This document shows positions 13,291-25,977 of a DNA stretch of 64,000 nt, in pieces. The notes below the pieces were generated by a model, which was not told where the DNA came from, searched no databases, and saw nothing but the letters and a program-made list of their open reading frames with translations. Source of the stretch: Brachyhypopomus gauderio. Taxonomy: Eukaryota > Chordata > Actinopteri > Gymnotiformes > Hypopomidae. The stretch covers positions 24,564,262 through 24,628,261 of the forward strand of contig NC_135212.1 of assembly GCF_052324685.1 (NCBI RefSeq), given 5' to 3'. The translations under genes were made by a program, and so were the position numbers. Positions within the stretch are counted from its first letter, which is position 1; each line of letters begins with the position of its first letter.

Positions 13291-14510
13291 TCCTTCCCTC
13301 TCTCACTACCTCACTCTATTCTTCCCTCCCCTTCCTGGTGCCTCGTCGTGCTGTGACGCAGTGCGGGCATGGTTAATAGTCATTAAGATAAGGACATGCC
13401 AAGGGGCGGTAGACACCTCTGGGGACGAGCTGGGACCAAAACACTGGTGGGTGGGGTGTCTGGGACTGCAGGTAGTACCACAAAAACAAGAGAAACACTC
13501 CTTAAAACATAATTAAACAAAGAAAATTCAGTCCCAGATTTTTATGTTTGCATGAAATGTTTTCCCATGTACATTTTTAATACATTTATAAACTTTATAT
13601 CAGTAAGTATATGAACGGAATATATAAATACTGATCTGTACACAACATCCAACATGAACAAACACCAATGGCAGCAGACACAGCAGATCACCGCTCCGTG
13701 TTCAGGAGAAGAGGGGCCTTGCTCCTCCCTTGTAGAACATCCTCATGCTGACCACAGTAGTCTGAAGACTTCCACTGTGTATCTTCATACATCTGCCACC
13801 ACAGGTGGATCTGTACTGCCTGTACAGTGTTTAAATTGCAGGGTTGAATCATTGCCCGTCAGTTCGAGGGGTGTTGTGATGAGAAGACATGTATTCAGTC
13901 CTTAAATTTTATGAAACTCAAAACAGAAAGTAGACTTTGGTTTTGTGTCTGCAGTCTGACAATATTGAAAACAAGAATGTGAAGTTCATAGCTAACTCCT
14001 CATTTAGATGCCGACCACAATGTAATATTACACATGTAATGTTTCGGTATGTTCATGCTTCAGATTCTTACCACACCGTGAGCAGAGTGGGCAATGTTCA
14101 TCCTCACAGTCCCGGAGAACACAGAGACTTGGGCGACACACGGGCGACACACGGGCGACACGTGGTTACTGGTTTAATCTGCGTCATTGGTCCTTCATAC
14201 TCTGAATAAGATAAACCTGATTTGGTTGCTCAAACACTGGAAGTTTTCAGAAATGCATAAAACCATCTGGGAGGAGCTTGTGGACTGTTTGAAAAGCACG
14301 TCTGATTGCTGATTTAAATTTTGTTGAGCAGGATCTTAAGTGCCATGGGGTGTTTACACATACACATAAAACGATAAAGGCATCTTAAGTGCTTTGAATT
14401 TTAGGATGCACCCTAACATGTGGGTTACAACATAGTATTTACAACTTTTCCTGTTCATATTTTTAGTACCCAAAGAGAAATCCAAGCAGTAGTTCCGTCC
14501 CACTGCACAC
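13290..14510. other. Non-genic sequence, no recognisable gene
   Basis: No exon or transposon is recognised. A short triplicate of GGGCGACACAC lies near 14,131-14,161. Composition is otherwise unremarkable. Confidence 0.6.
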
Positions 14511-14670
14511 AGGCAGGTCCCAGGCAGGTCCCCAGGCAGGTCCCAGGCAGGTCCCCAGGCAGGTCCCAAGCAGGTCCCCAGGCAGGTCCCCAGGCAGGTC
14601 CCCAGGCAGGTCCCAGGCAGGTCCCAGGCAGGTCCCCAGGCAGGTCCCCAGGCAGGTCCCCAGGCAGGGC
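14511..14670. repeat. 10/11-bp CCCAGGCAGGT minisatellite
   Basis: About 15 tandem copies of CAGGCAGGTCC(C) with a 10- or 11-bp period, the extra C being variable. Because the period is mixed, frames shift between units and no real protein is implied. Confidence 0.93.
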
Positions 14671-15139
14671 CCTTCTATGTTTGTGCCTGTTCTGATCATT
14701 GATCAGAGTCTGTGTGGACTGACACATGCAGCTCCGAGCCCCAAAATAAAGAGATCAGTCAGTGGGTCTGCATCTTTTGAAGTGACAGAGCCTACACATC
14801 CATCTGTCCTGACTTCCTTCTCACATACTCACACGGAAAAAAAGAGAAAGATTTATTGCACCTGCTCAGTGACCTAAAAATACTGCCCTGCACACCCATC
14901 GCCTGCAGTTCTATACATACTCCTGAGTTAACCCGGGAGGAACGCAACGTCCAGTAAGTGGCTTCAACTGTGGAAATCTGAGATGGAGCCAAGTGTCGAG
15001 CTGAGCTAATTATCAATTAACACTGTGACATCATTCAGACGGGACTCCTGCAACAGCGGGGGATCCGTGACTCTGATGCATGACTCTGGAGGTGAGTGGC
15101 ATTTAGGAGGCTTGGCCAGAGAGAGTGTCAGTGACAGAC

Positions 15140-15570
15140 TGTGCCCTGCTGGATGTAAAGCACACTCTATGTGTGGAGAGCGTGTTCTGCTGGGCCTCAC
15201 ACTAAATGTGTGGAGAGCGTGTTCTGCTGGGCCCCACACTCTACGTGTGGAGAGCGTGTTCTGCTGGGCCTCACACTCTACGTGTGGAGAGCGTGTTCTG
15301 CTGGGCCCCACACTCTACGCGTGGAGAGCGTGTTCTGCTGGGCCCCACACTCTACATGTGGAGAGCGTGTTCTGCTGGGCCCCACTCTACGTGTGGAGAG
15401 CGTGTTCTGCTGGGCCTCACACTAAATGTGTGGAGAGCGTGTTCTGCTGGGCCCCACACTCTACGTGTGGAGAGCGTGTTCTGCTGGACCTCACACTCTA
15501 CGTGTGGAGATCGTGTTCTGCTGGACCTCACACTCTACGTGTGGAGATCGTGTTCTGCTGGGCCCCATGC
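15140..15570. repeat. 37-bp minisatellite, about 11 copies
   Basis: A 37-bp unit beginning GTGTGGAGAGCGTGTTCTGC recurs about 11 times, at roughly 15,171, 15,208, 15,246, 15,283, 15,319, 15,356, 15,390, 15,428, 15,465, 15,502 and 15,539. The last two carry GAGATCG in place of GAGAGCG. The period is not a multiple of three and the unit lacks stops, so several forward frames stay open across the array. The 204-residue open frame here is a repeat artefact as far as I can tell. Confidence 0.93.
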
Positions 15571-16980
15571 TTGGACTGTTTCTCAGTGAAATGTTTTGCT
15601 CTCTGCAGTGCTTTGTCATGCCTTCTGTCTAATAAATAACGAATTTAGTGGCACGCCGAAGGACCGGCAGTGTGTGTTAAGACAGTGGGACCCAGGGGAG
15701 TGCTTTATGGAAGTTTTCTGTGAGTATGAAGATAAGGGGGGGTCATTGTGGGGATTCGGGGGGGGCGGTGTATATTGGAAATGGGAGTGTCTGACAACTT
15801 TAAAGCACACAGCTGATTGCAGCGATGCAATCAGCACTCACATCTGCTTCAGACAGCACCACAGCACAGCGGAGCCATAACTCTGGCCCTCTCAGCCCCG
15901 TGACCCTGTAGCACTGCAGGCGGAACAGCCGGGGAGGGCGGGGGCAGGAGGCCAGAGCACCAAGCCTTTGCTTCACCCCCAAGAAACTCCCCCTTTCAAG
16001 CTGATGACAGACCTGAAGAGAGGAGACCTTTGTTGGTAATTGAAACTTACCTCATTTTCAAAATATCAGGGCCCAAGCGGATAATAAAACAGGACCTACA
16101 CAGGCAAGCATATTTCTGGCCAAAGCCAAACAGCACCACATACACAGCAGCAAACAGAGCTGGAATTGTTCAATTAAACCATGGTCTCCTCACTGCTTTT
16201 TTTTTCTTTTCTTTTTTTCTTCGTATAACTTAACATCTTTAAAGGTTTTATCGTCTTTTCTCCATAATGGCAGTGGGAAAGTGGCCATATGTTGACTCTG
16301 CATGGCTGTGACCTTAGTAATATCCACATGGGAGTCTGTAATTACCCAGAATACAGTTCAGGGACCAGAGCAGACCCCACCCAGTGTGCTCTGCAAAGCT
16401 CCCCCTCTCTCCCTCTCTCTCTCTGTCTTTTTCTACTAACCTCAGGTCTCCCTGTCTTTCTCTCTTTCTCTCTCTCTCTGTCTCTCTCTCTGTTTTACTC
16501 TCTCTGTCTCTCTTTCTCTTGATGGTTTCAAGAGTGCTACTGCTGTCAATTCTGAAGAAAGGTTTGCATGTAATTCATAAACATGAAACCTGAAACACGT
16601 CTCACATTAGCCGTGGGCAGACCACCATTCTGAAGGTTTGCAGAGCGTTCTAGTTCAGCTTCGGTGACCCCAGCAGTATCCAAACTGGAGGAGCACGACA
16701 ATACTTCATCAGACCAATCACAGCATTAAACTGAGAAAGTATGAGATAATAGCATTTGCTGAGCTGATAAAACTAGTGAGCACTTTTAGAGCAACGCTCC
16801 ACTTTGTAGTGGTGGATGTGGTGTTGGGAATGTGGAGCATAAAGAGATATACGGCAGTAAAGTTTAAGATGAACAACAGATAAGAGTCCAGCATCCACAA
16901 TGGCCTCCATACTATTAGTGGAGTAAATGACACACACTCTCACGCAACTGTGCACAGGCTTATAGGAATGTTACCTCCTC

Positions 16981-17020
<40 letters not shown>

Positions 17021-18209
17021 ACCCAGCAGCCACATGATTGGCTATCGTACCATCAGTGCGGAGGCTGCCAGACGGAACCGTTTGAAATGTGATCCTCAGC
17101 CTCTCCAAGATCAGCCTCTTGCTCTAATTGGATGATTATACCCAGAACAACATTATTTTAACTCAAGAGAGAAAGGGTGGTGGTGGTGGTGGTGGTGGTG
17201 GTGGGTGGAGGGGCTTTATTACTCTGTAAATTCCTCCTGACTCGCTTTTTGTAACCGTGGCTGAGTTACCAACTTCAAGCTGTCAAATGAGTGGCAGACT
17301 GCAACTTTTTGTGGGCTGCTCCAGGGAGGAAGCGTCATCTCAAACTCCCCCTGCTCGGGGCTCCGGGGGGGGGGACCTGCATGCTGATCCTGCACCCAGC
17401 CCTCCTGCCCTCCTGCCCTCCTGCCCTCCTGCCCTCCTGCCCTCTGCGTCGGAGCAGTGGGAACCAAACACACTCCAGCATGTGCGGCACTGGTGTCCAC
17501 AAACATCCCCGGCTTTTGTAAATAAGCACCCAGCGCACAATTACTCCTCTGCGCTGTAAATGATGTGGGGGGCTCAGGTTCAAGGTCAAGAGCGCGACAT
17601 GAACCAGACGGAGGGCCCTGACCAACAGATGATAAACATCAGACAGATCACATAATGCTGATCAAAGGACACATGGACGATATCAGCAGGTCATGTTTAC
17701 ATCCTTTAAGTGCCGTAATGAGGCATTTGGCAGTTTACATGGAGATTTATACAAGCTCGCTCATCACTTATGGAGCAGCACGATAATACAAGCATGCAGG
17801 AAAGCAGATGTTGTCTTCGGAGAAACGTGACTGTAATGTGACAGTTATGAGAAGGCACAATACATAGCTCACAAAACCGCTGAAATGTTGCCACTGCTGC
17901 CAGGGAGCTCTTTGTCTTCCCAACACGAGGAGGCGTGTTACTGTCGCAGGAGGAGGAGGAGGGCACTGCACCTCCTTTTGGCAGCCATGACAGTAATTTG
18001 GTGGCTGGAGTAGGTCAGGGGAACAGAGGAGTCCGAGCTCTGGATGCACAGGAGCCTGAGGCAGAGGCCGTTACAGTGGTCAGCCATATATCACCAAAAA
18101 AAGGCTAAAAACAGAAGCAGCCACTTAAATATTTGCCTAAACTTTGTGTGCCCCATAATCAGCAAGGAAATAACAGTGTGTTTGCATTGTCCAGGCAGCA
18201 GAGGCCTCT

Positions 18210-18287
<78 letters not shown>

Positions 18288-18366
18288 GTGTTTTTTTACA
18301 CACACATACATCATACATACACACACACACTTTCACACAACCACACACAACATGAGAGAGAGTGAG

Positions 18367-18420
<54 letters not shown>

Positions 18421-21153
18421 CTGTCCCCGAGAGTAAGTACTAAGACAATTACTTCTAAGCTTCTAAGCCTTCTGACAAATCCACAGTGCCATATGTGCAT
18501 AGTCAGAGCTTCACCAGCAGGTGAAACCACGTCACACTGGGCTCACCTGAACTTGCAGATATGCAAGAACCTATGAAAAAATCTTTAGTGTTTCACAGTA
18601 GTGATAATGTTTCCTAAAACTCAAAGTTAACATTTCAAACCCAGCACAACCTTTTTGGCATGTAACTTAAGTACACATGGACCTAAGCCCAGAAGACCAA
18701 AGAGCCAAAGAGCCCTGGGCACCCAGGCAGACACACACTCAATCTAATTCATGGCAAACATAATAAACATAAATATTGTTCATTTTACTGTAATGGGTAC
18801 AGTCATATGGGTACACGTGAATTTGCCCTAGAGCCTAAGTCAAGAATTATCTTTAGGTTCTACACTTTTTATTTGGCCACAGACATTTAGCTTCACCTAA
18901 AACTCAAACCACATCATGATAAAAATGTGTGTCATAGGTGGTTCCTGCTGATGTCACCAGAGTGAGGAGGATATCCAATGAGGAGTGAAGGTAACAGGAA
19001 GTGCCAGAGTGTGGCCATGGCCATCTCAGCAAACAGGTTAAAGAGGACGAGGTGACGCACATTTCCTCATAACAACACACACTCTGCATGGCCTCTCCTC
19101 TGCCTTCCCGCCTGCTTCCGTTTGACGCAACACGATATGAGGACATGGGTTATCAACAAAGACATTCACAAACCACAAGCAATGCCATCTCCTCTCAGAG
19201 CAGGGCGGGGTGGGGGGGGGGTGGGGGGGGGGGGGGTCATAGGTGGTGGTTCAACATTCCCCCAGGCTGAGTTGCAGTTTTAGCATGGGAAGTGTAAGCT
19301 GTGAACAGAATCTGCACACCTTGAATCTTAGGTGTGAGGTTTGAATCGTTTTCTAGTGATGGATCTGCACATGATTGAGGAGGATACAACTTTCTGTACA
19401 GCCAAATTACCAGTAATGAATGAAATAAACAGAGCACTTGTGTAACTGCACAGTGTATAAGAGCAGACTATGGAAAATTCACAGCCTGGTCCTTAACAGT
19501 TTCATATGTATTTCTGTACACATTTCATATATATGTCTGTATGTATTTCATATGTATTTCTGTATGCATTTCATATGTATTTCTGTACATATTTCACATG
19601 TGTTTCTTCTACAACACTGAAAACATTCAGCCTACTGTATTGTAGCATTACAACAACAATTTTACAGGACTACATTTGCATATTTTCATTATATTTCAAT
19701 CGTGCTGAAGTACAATATGGCAGTGCGATTCTACCTCTGCAGATACACATGATACAATGTCCTCAGTGACAAGCCACGCTGATGCATACAGACAGGCAGG
19801 AGAAACTGCTCCTACCATTGGCTAATGATGCCTGCCTTGTGAGGGTTGAGCCCTTGCAACAGAAAGAAGAGAAACCTGACAGATAATGACTTACGGGCTG
19901 AAGGCTGATGACTTACGGGTTGACAAATGAGGAGTTGTGGGGTAGATTGTGGCTCCAGGTGATCATAATGCAGCTCTGCTCAGCTGCACGCACGACATCG
20001 GTCTCGTCACTGATTTGACATTCGAACGCAAAGAGCATAAGAACATTACTGTAAATATTACATTCCCTGCAAGTCTGATGGAACATATTCAAAATAAAGA
20101 AAATGCAGAATTCAATTATGTGATTCATAGCTCTCAGTTTTGGCTAATTGCCTTTAGAAACAGCTCCTGTGATCTTGGCTCTGTGCTGGTAGATGTCATA
20201 CCCACCAGGAATACACAAGCACTTCAGAGGAATTCAGAGCAAGGTTAAGGCTTCGGGCACTGTAAGTGCTCAGAGGTTTTTGGTGCTACTTCGTGAATAC
20301 ATTTTGTAAGATTGCCCTTGTGTGGTTATTCCTGTGAAATTAGACTCCATCGTCTCTTGCTGGACATCTTGCTAAATGCTCGTTTGCCCTTTTAAGACCA
20401 GGTGAGAGTTGAGCATCTGTGAGCCAGATTCTGAGGCCATCGTCTGCTTTCGCTGGCCTGTGAGTTTCAGAGCAGGTGCACAAACACAGAGCTCTGAATG
20501 TATCCCAGCAGTCATTGCTGTCATCGCCAGCCTCAGAAACTGTTTTGTTTCGCTGAAAGGAACGCACTCAAAAGGAGGATCATGAGAGTTGCTGTCTGAC
20601 AATTAGCCTGTCTTCTCAAACTGTAGTCTCACCCCCCACCTACGTAGTCTGCATGTACAAAACACAAGCATTCGGAGAAAACAAACAAACTAATAAATAA
20701 ACACAAACTATGCTTTCAGTTATAGTTTTCAGCTACAGTTCTCTGTTACCTGAAACACATAAAAGCGATCTACCTGTCTGGGACTTCTAATGAAAGATGA
20801 ATATACACTCTGCACCAAACCTGACAAAATTCAATTGATTCCATTCATTTCCGTGTATAATGCCTGACTCCAGAACTCTCTGAGTTGTTTTCTATTATGC
20901 TTCTTTGAAACAGATACTCACAGATCTGGGTGGCATTTCCTTCTATTACAATAAGCTTTTCTTTCTTGTAAACGAAAACAGTACCCAGAACAGAAATAAA
21001 TTAGATTTGCACTGAGGGTGTAAACAGTGGCTGTTGTCCAAACCTTTATTTGTATTTTACTGCTTGGCTTCATTAGGACATTGAGTGGGGAAGAAGAGGA
21101 GTTGGGAGGCTGTGCAGAAACATCTCATACTGGGGATAGCTCTTACTGTGATT
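15571..21153. other. Non-genic stretch with scattered simple repeats
   Basis: No coding exon is recognised. Simple tracts seen: CT-rich 16,400-16,520; (CA)n 16,984-17,018; (GGT)n 17,176-17,204; an 8-bp GCCCTCCT repeat at 17,400-17,445; a G run 19,204-19,236; and a TATGTATTTCTGTA-type repeat of about 24 bp at 19,502-19,605. The remaining sequence, including 20,200-21,050, shows no gene-like structure. Confidence 0.55.
18212..18290. repeat. (CA)n followed by (TA)n microsatellite
   Basis: About 32 CA units run into about 6 TA units. A (GA)n tract with GAAA units follows at 18,366-18,420 and ends in the same GGAGAGACTGTCCCCGA flank as the tract ending at 11,319. Confidence 0.95.
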
Positions 21154-21426
21154 AGGGTTAGGGAGGGTAGGATTAGGGAGGGAAGACAGGGTAGGGAAGA
21201 GGTAGGGAGGGTAGAGAGGGTAGGGTTAGGTTAGAGTTAGGGAGGGTAGGGTAGGGTTAGTGTTAAGGAGGGGAGGGTAGGGTTAGTGTTAGGGTTAGGG
21301 AGGGTAGGGTTAGGTTAGAGTTAGGGAGGGTAGGGTAGGGTTAGTGTTAGGGTTAGGGAGGGTAGGGTTAGGTTAGAGTTAGGGAGGCTAGGGTAGGGTA
21401 GGGTAGGGTAGGGTTAGGGTTAGATT
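21154..21426. repeat. Telomere-like TTAGGG-variant block
   Basis: About 270 bases built from TTAGGG, TTAGGTTAGAG, GGGAGGGTA and GGGTAGGG units on the + strand. A higher-order unit (GGTTAGGTTAGAGTTAGGGA and its flank) recurs at about 21,224, 21,308 and 21,368. It resembles degenerate interstitial telomeric DNA or a G-rich minisatellite that contains telomere-type hexamers. Origin by telomere repair or fusion is inference. Confidence 0.8.
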
Positions 21427-22026
21427 CAATCTCTCTAGGCAGCAAAGACACTATGATCAGAATTTAACCTCCATTCTCTCTCTCTCTCTATCCCACAGGC
21501 AACAATGCCAGACAGGCAGCAATGCCAGCCTCCAGTGGCTGACGTGTGCCTAAGGATAATAACTGACCTGATCACAGTGCAGCACCATAGAGAAGGCAAT
21601 AGTTGTGAACACACATACAAATACACACATTTCCAAAACATAAAGAGGTTGCATAGAGTTTTATTGATTCTCTCTCTGTTTTTTTGAGGCGCCCTCTACC
21701 ACTGGTTGAGGTAGTGCGGTGTTATTGGTAGGTTACCGCATCATGTAAGATTGTACTGGGAAACAATAAACACCCTGCAATAACAAGGAGGCAGGCAGAT
21801 ATTTTTAGGAGTCCAAACAAGTAAGACTTCCGTGATGTTTATCAGTATGTTATTATGAGTGCATAAGTTCATTGTTTCATCATTAAGTTTTAGACTAAGA
21901 CAACATGGTGGTGTTATGATAATTTGATCTTTGAACCTTAAGTTGCACTATGACTGAATTTGACATGCAAAGTTTTACAGATGGGTTTGAGGCACCTGGT
22001 CATAGTATGAGTCACACCTCTCACAA

Positions 22027-22170
22027 GTTCCAGAGCTAGGTTCTAGAGCTTCTAGAGATTCTGAATGTTCCAGAGCTAGGTTCTAGAGCTTCCAGAGATT
22101 TTGAAGGTTCCTGAGCTAGAACTTGCAGAGCTTCAGAAGGTTCCAGACCTAACTTTTAGAGCTTCCAGAG
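22027..22170. repeat. 40-bp degenerate tandem repeat
   Basis: A 40-bp unit starting TTCCAGAGCTAGGTTCTAGA occurs twice almost exactly, at 22,028 and 22,068, followed by one or two diverged copies. Each unit has internal AGAGCT and CTAGA palindromes. Confidence 0.8.
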
Positions 22171-22611
22171 CTATTGTAGCTTTTATGGTTCTGGTTCTGT
22201 TGGATTTAAAAGGTTAATTAAGAGGCCAAAATTGTAATAAGTAGTTGAGTGAAGAACCCTAGTATTCCATGTAGAACTCTTACAGAATCCTTTTTAAAAG
22301 AGTGTACATCAACACATCTTTGGTCCTCTGATAAGGAGACAACTGTGTTTCAAATGTAATTGCCAAATATTTAGTATGTTTTATATGTATTCTCATGGCT
22401 GTTGTATCCTATTACCTTTCCTACTTATCTACCTGTACATTTGTCCTACTGTTACTCCAGCCATTCACAAATTCTCAGTAAACCTGTGCCTGGACAGCTA
22501 GGTACTGTCTCCATCTCACCTACAATGCACCTGGAATACAGCCAGGGCTGCTGTTAATTGGGCTTCCTTATTATGTGAAGTGCAGAGTGGACTGAGTGCA
22601 GGAGCTAATGA

Positions 22612-23003
22612 GTGGAGGGGTTGGGGCGGGGAGGGAGGGGTTGGGATGGGGAGGGAGGGGTTGGGATGGGGAGGGAGGGGTTGGGGCGGGGAGGGAGGGG
22701 TTGGGGCGGGGAGGGAGGGGTTGGGACGGGGAGGGAGGGGTTGGGATGGGGAGGGAGGGGTTGGGGCGGGGAGGGAGGGGTTGGGATGGGGAGGGAGGGG
22801 TTGGGGCGGGGAGGGAGGGGTTGGGGCGGGGAGGGAGGGGTTGGGATGGGGAGGGAGGGGTTGGGGCGGGGAGGGAGGGGTTGGGGCGGGGAGGGAGGGG
22901 TTGGGATGGGGAGGGAGGGGTTGGGGCGGGGAGGGAGGGGTTGGGGCGGGGAGGGAGGGGTTGGGGCGGGGAGGGAGGGGTTGGGATGGGGAGGGAGGGG
23001 TTG
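22612..23003. repeat. 20-bp G4-type minisatellite, about 19 copies
   Basis: The unit TTGGGGCGGGGAGGGAGGGG (20 bp) repeats about 19 times in perfect register. Variation is confined to the two bases after TTGGG: GC, AT or, once, AC. Reading those as C, A and D, the order is about CAACCDACACCACCACCCA, so a CCA triplet recurs in the second half. Each unit has four G runs of three or more and could fold into a G-quadruplex. Gly-rich frames on + and Pro-rich frames on - are artefacts. Confidence 0.96.
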
Positions 23004-23089
23004 TCTGTGCTGCTCAAGCCATTAGAAAAATGAGCAGAGCACTTGCTGTGAAAGAACTGTTCTCAGATGAGACTGACCCTACTGACACG

Positions 23090-23534
23090 CAGCCCTGGAC
23101 TCTCCGCAGGGCGATCCACTACTGAACACCCAGCCCTGGCCTCTCCGCAGGGTGATACACTACTGAACACGCAGCCCTGGACTCTCCGCAGGGCGATACA
23201 CTACTGAACACGCAGCCCTGGACTCTCCGCAGGGCGATACACTACTGAACACGCAGCCCTGGACTCTCCGCAGGGCGATCCACTACTGAACACCCAGCCC
23301 TGGCCTCTCCGCAGGGCGATACACTACTGAACACGCAGCCCTGGACTCTCCGCAGGGCGATCCACTACTGAACACCCAGCCCTGGCCTCTCCACAGGGCG
23401 ATACACTACTAAACACGCAGCCCTGGACTCTCCGCAGGGCGATACACTACTGAACACCCAGCCCTGAACTCTATGCAGGGCAATACACTACTGAACACCC
23501 AGCCCTGAACTCTCCGCAGGGCGATACACTACTG
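23090..23534. repeat. 41-bp minisatellite, about 11 copies
   Basis: A 41-bp unit starting CAGCCCTGGACTCTCCGCAG repeats about 11 times with few substitutions, for example TGGACT/TGGCCT and GATACAC/GATCCAC. Each unit has stops, so no long frame spans it. It begins about 90 bases after the G-rich array, which makes a paired minisatellite locus. Confidence 0.95.
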
Positions 23535-24712
23535 GCATAGTTATATTAGATAAACTGGACAAAGCCATCTGTTTCCAGTTACTTTTTTCAATTGAATTTA
23601 TTTACAGCAGCCAAAAAAAATAGTCTTCTGACATTATCTAGGAGGACTGCATCTTATTGCTGGGAGCTGAATTCAAGATCTGACAATGCAGTAGCCATGC
23701 CTGGTCAGGGATCCAACAGAAACCAGTATTGCTGTGGCCCCATGGCCTCTTCTCAGGGGGAAGCATGTCATAATTTCTTCTCCTTAATGTCTGTCTGTGT
23801 CACATGGTGCTTCCTATTCCAGGGCATTTTTTAAAGAACCAGGCGGACATCATTGGCACCTGAGCACGCTTAGCCACTCTGTGACTTTGTGTGAACAGCA
23901 TTTCTAACTCAAATAGTTGCCTTACTTTCCCAGACTGGCTGGTGCCACACGGCAGGAGAGATTCAGACACTGGGTGGGAATTTGCAACAATGAGCACTAA
24001 ACAGTATGAACGTTTAATATGGCTACCATTCTAATGAAGGCTCTCACCACAACACTGCACTTCAAGACATGTTCTCAGGACTAATATTTATATTTAGGTT
24101 TTAGAGGGTTTGTTTCTGTCATGTGTCCTACTGCCACTAGTACTACAAGCCTGCAGACTTGGTGGCAGGTGATAACGACTCCATTTCCCAGGAGCCATTG
24201 GAAGGATTTCCCACTTGTCCATCATCCTGTACATCACCTGAGTACTGAACTGTTTTCAACTGTCTCTTGTTATTCAGTAGTATAGACTAATATAAGTCTG
24301 GACTCTGGGCTATTTATTTCATTGTGAAGAACTGCTATTTTTTGTCTAGCTGTTTAATCTGTTTGTTTTCTTTCCTTTGACCTCACTTGGATCTCTGATT
24401 GGGTTGTCTGTTTTTGGGAATTAATCACATGTTAAAATGCACATTCATTTTATTAAAAAGGTGTTTATCTTTGAGGTTACCATTTGCTTTATCTTTGAGG
24501 TTATATTTGTACACCAGAGGGAAATAAACCTTGCGTTGATTTAGCCTGGAGTTCAGGACATTGTTTTTGTAGGAGTGCTTAAAAGAGAATTTAACACAGC
24601 AGATATATTTAGTGTTTAAAGTGGGATTAAGAGAAAATGTAAACCGAGTGACAGTGATAAAGCACTGAACCACAAAACACTGAAGATTAGTGTGAGAAAC
24701 AGTAAAGCCATA

Positions 24713-24785
<73 letters not shown>

Positions 24786-25447
24786 TGAGAGGTCTGTTGT
24801 CTCTGTGTTTGTGTGAGATAACATCAGGGCTATGTGGGTGGCAAGAGGTTCTGTCAAGGGGGAACAGGGTCAGGGGCAGCGATAATACCGCCTGTGTGAG
24901 GGACCCGGGGTCGTCTGTACAGATGCCAGACGTGGACATGCTTTCATTCGGGTGCCATAAAATAAAAATCAAAGGCTGGCGGTGACTGTACGCAGGCGTC
25001 ATCCTCTGAACCACGACTGGATGTGCCCAACGACGCACGCCCGTGGCCCACAGGCAGGGGCCACAAAGGGCTCTGCTATTGAAGGGGATGGACACAGCAT
25101 GTTTAGAGGCCCCTTTCCCACCTGCAGAGACTGCAGTCAAGAGCAGCTTTCTGTCTAGCTAGACACTGAGACTCTGAGTCTTTGAAAGCCTTTTTATCCC
25201 CTTCATACTAATCCCTCGGTTAATTTCTCCAAACATGACCATGTTGGCATTCATTTGCACATTACTTCTCGACTCCACCCCCTCCACCCGCTCATAAAAG
25301 CAGCTTATCTTGGCCACATAGTGCCCCACAGATAGCTGGCCCAGCCTTGGAAATCCCACTATGCGGTATTCTGCTCTCTGATATTAAAAACGAGTGGAAG
25401 ATCAGTCAGGTGTCTGGGACTGGCCAAGGCCCTGGAAAGTAGAGTCA
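23535..25447. other. Non-genic sequence with one (GT)n tract
   Basis: No exon is recognised. A perfect (GT)n microsatellite of about 34 units lies at 24,715-24,782. The short phrase TTTATCTTTGAGGTTA is repeated near 24,464 and 24,489. Confidence 0.6.
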
Positions 25448-25462
25448 GACAATAACCATCAA

Positions 25463-25593
25463 AAACCTGAAGGCAATGTCCTGCAGGAGTGTCTCCAGAT
25501 CCCCACATGGTGAGACTCACAAGAACCTGAGCTCAATGTCCTGCAGGAGTGTCTCCAGATCCTCACATGGTGAGACTCACAAGAACCTGAGCT
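25463..25593. repeat. 60-bp tandem duplication, about 2.2 copies
   Basis: The segment around CAATGTCCTGCAGGAGTGTC is repeated at an exact 60-bp spacing with a single C/T difference in the TCCCCAC/TCCTCAC part. The second copy runs on to 25,593. Confidence 0.9.
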
Positions 25594-25902
25594 CCTTCGG
25601 CTATTGTGTCCTTCCACACGTTCCTGCTTTGGCTGGGAGGATATGGCGCTAGAGCTGGAATTGAGTGTCCCGGCCCCAGAATTCCCCACATTCTCCTAAT
25701 CCCTCCTCCCAACCCTGTCCAGTCCTCCTGTCTGCCGGGCCTGAGAGCGAGCCATGCTGCTGGGACACCGGGGGCCAGAGGAGAGCCTCTTCCTGTCACA
25801 GTATTGTGCTCTAGTCTGCTTGTACTGCTGACGGAGAGCACTTAGACCTGTTTACAGCCACACAGGTTCAAAGAGGGGCCAGCAGCACAATGGAGCAGAG
25901 AC

Positions 25903-25905
<3 letters not shown>

Positions 25906-25975
<70 letters not shown>
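25906..25975. repeat. (GA)n microsatellite
   Basis: About 34 GA units preceded by GACAGAGAGACA. Confidence 0.96.

Positions 25976-25977
<2 letters not shown>

Noticed and set aside
22571..23125. Long Gly-rich (+) and Pro-rich (-) frames
   Set aside because: They translate the 20-bp G-rich array; all frames are open because of base composition.
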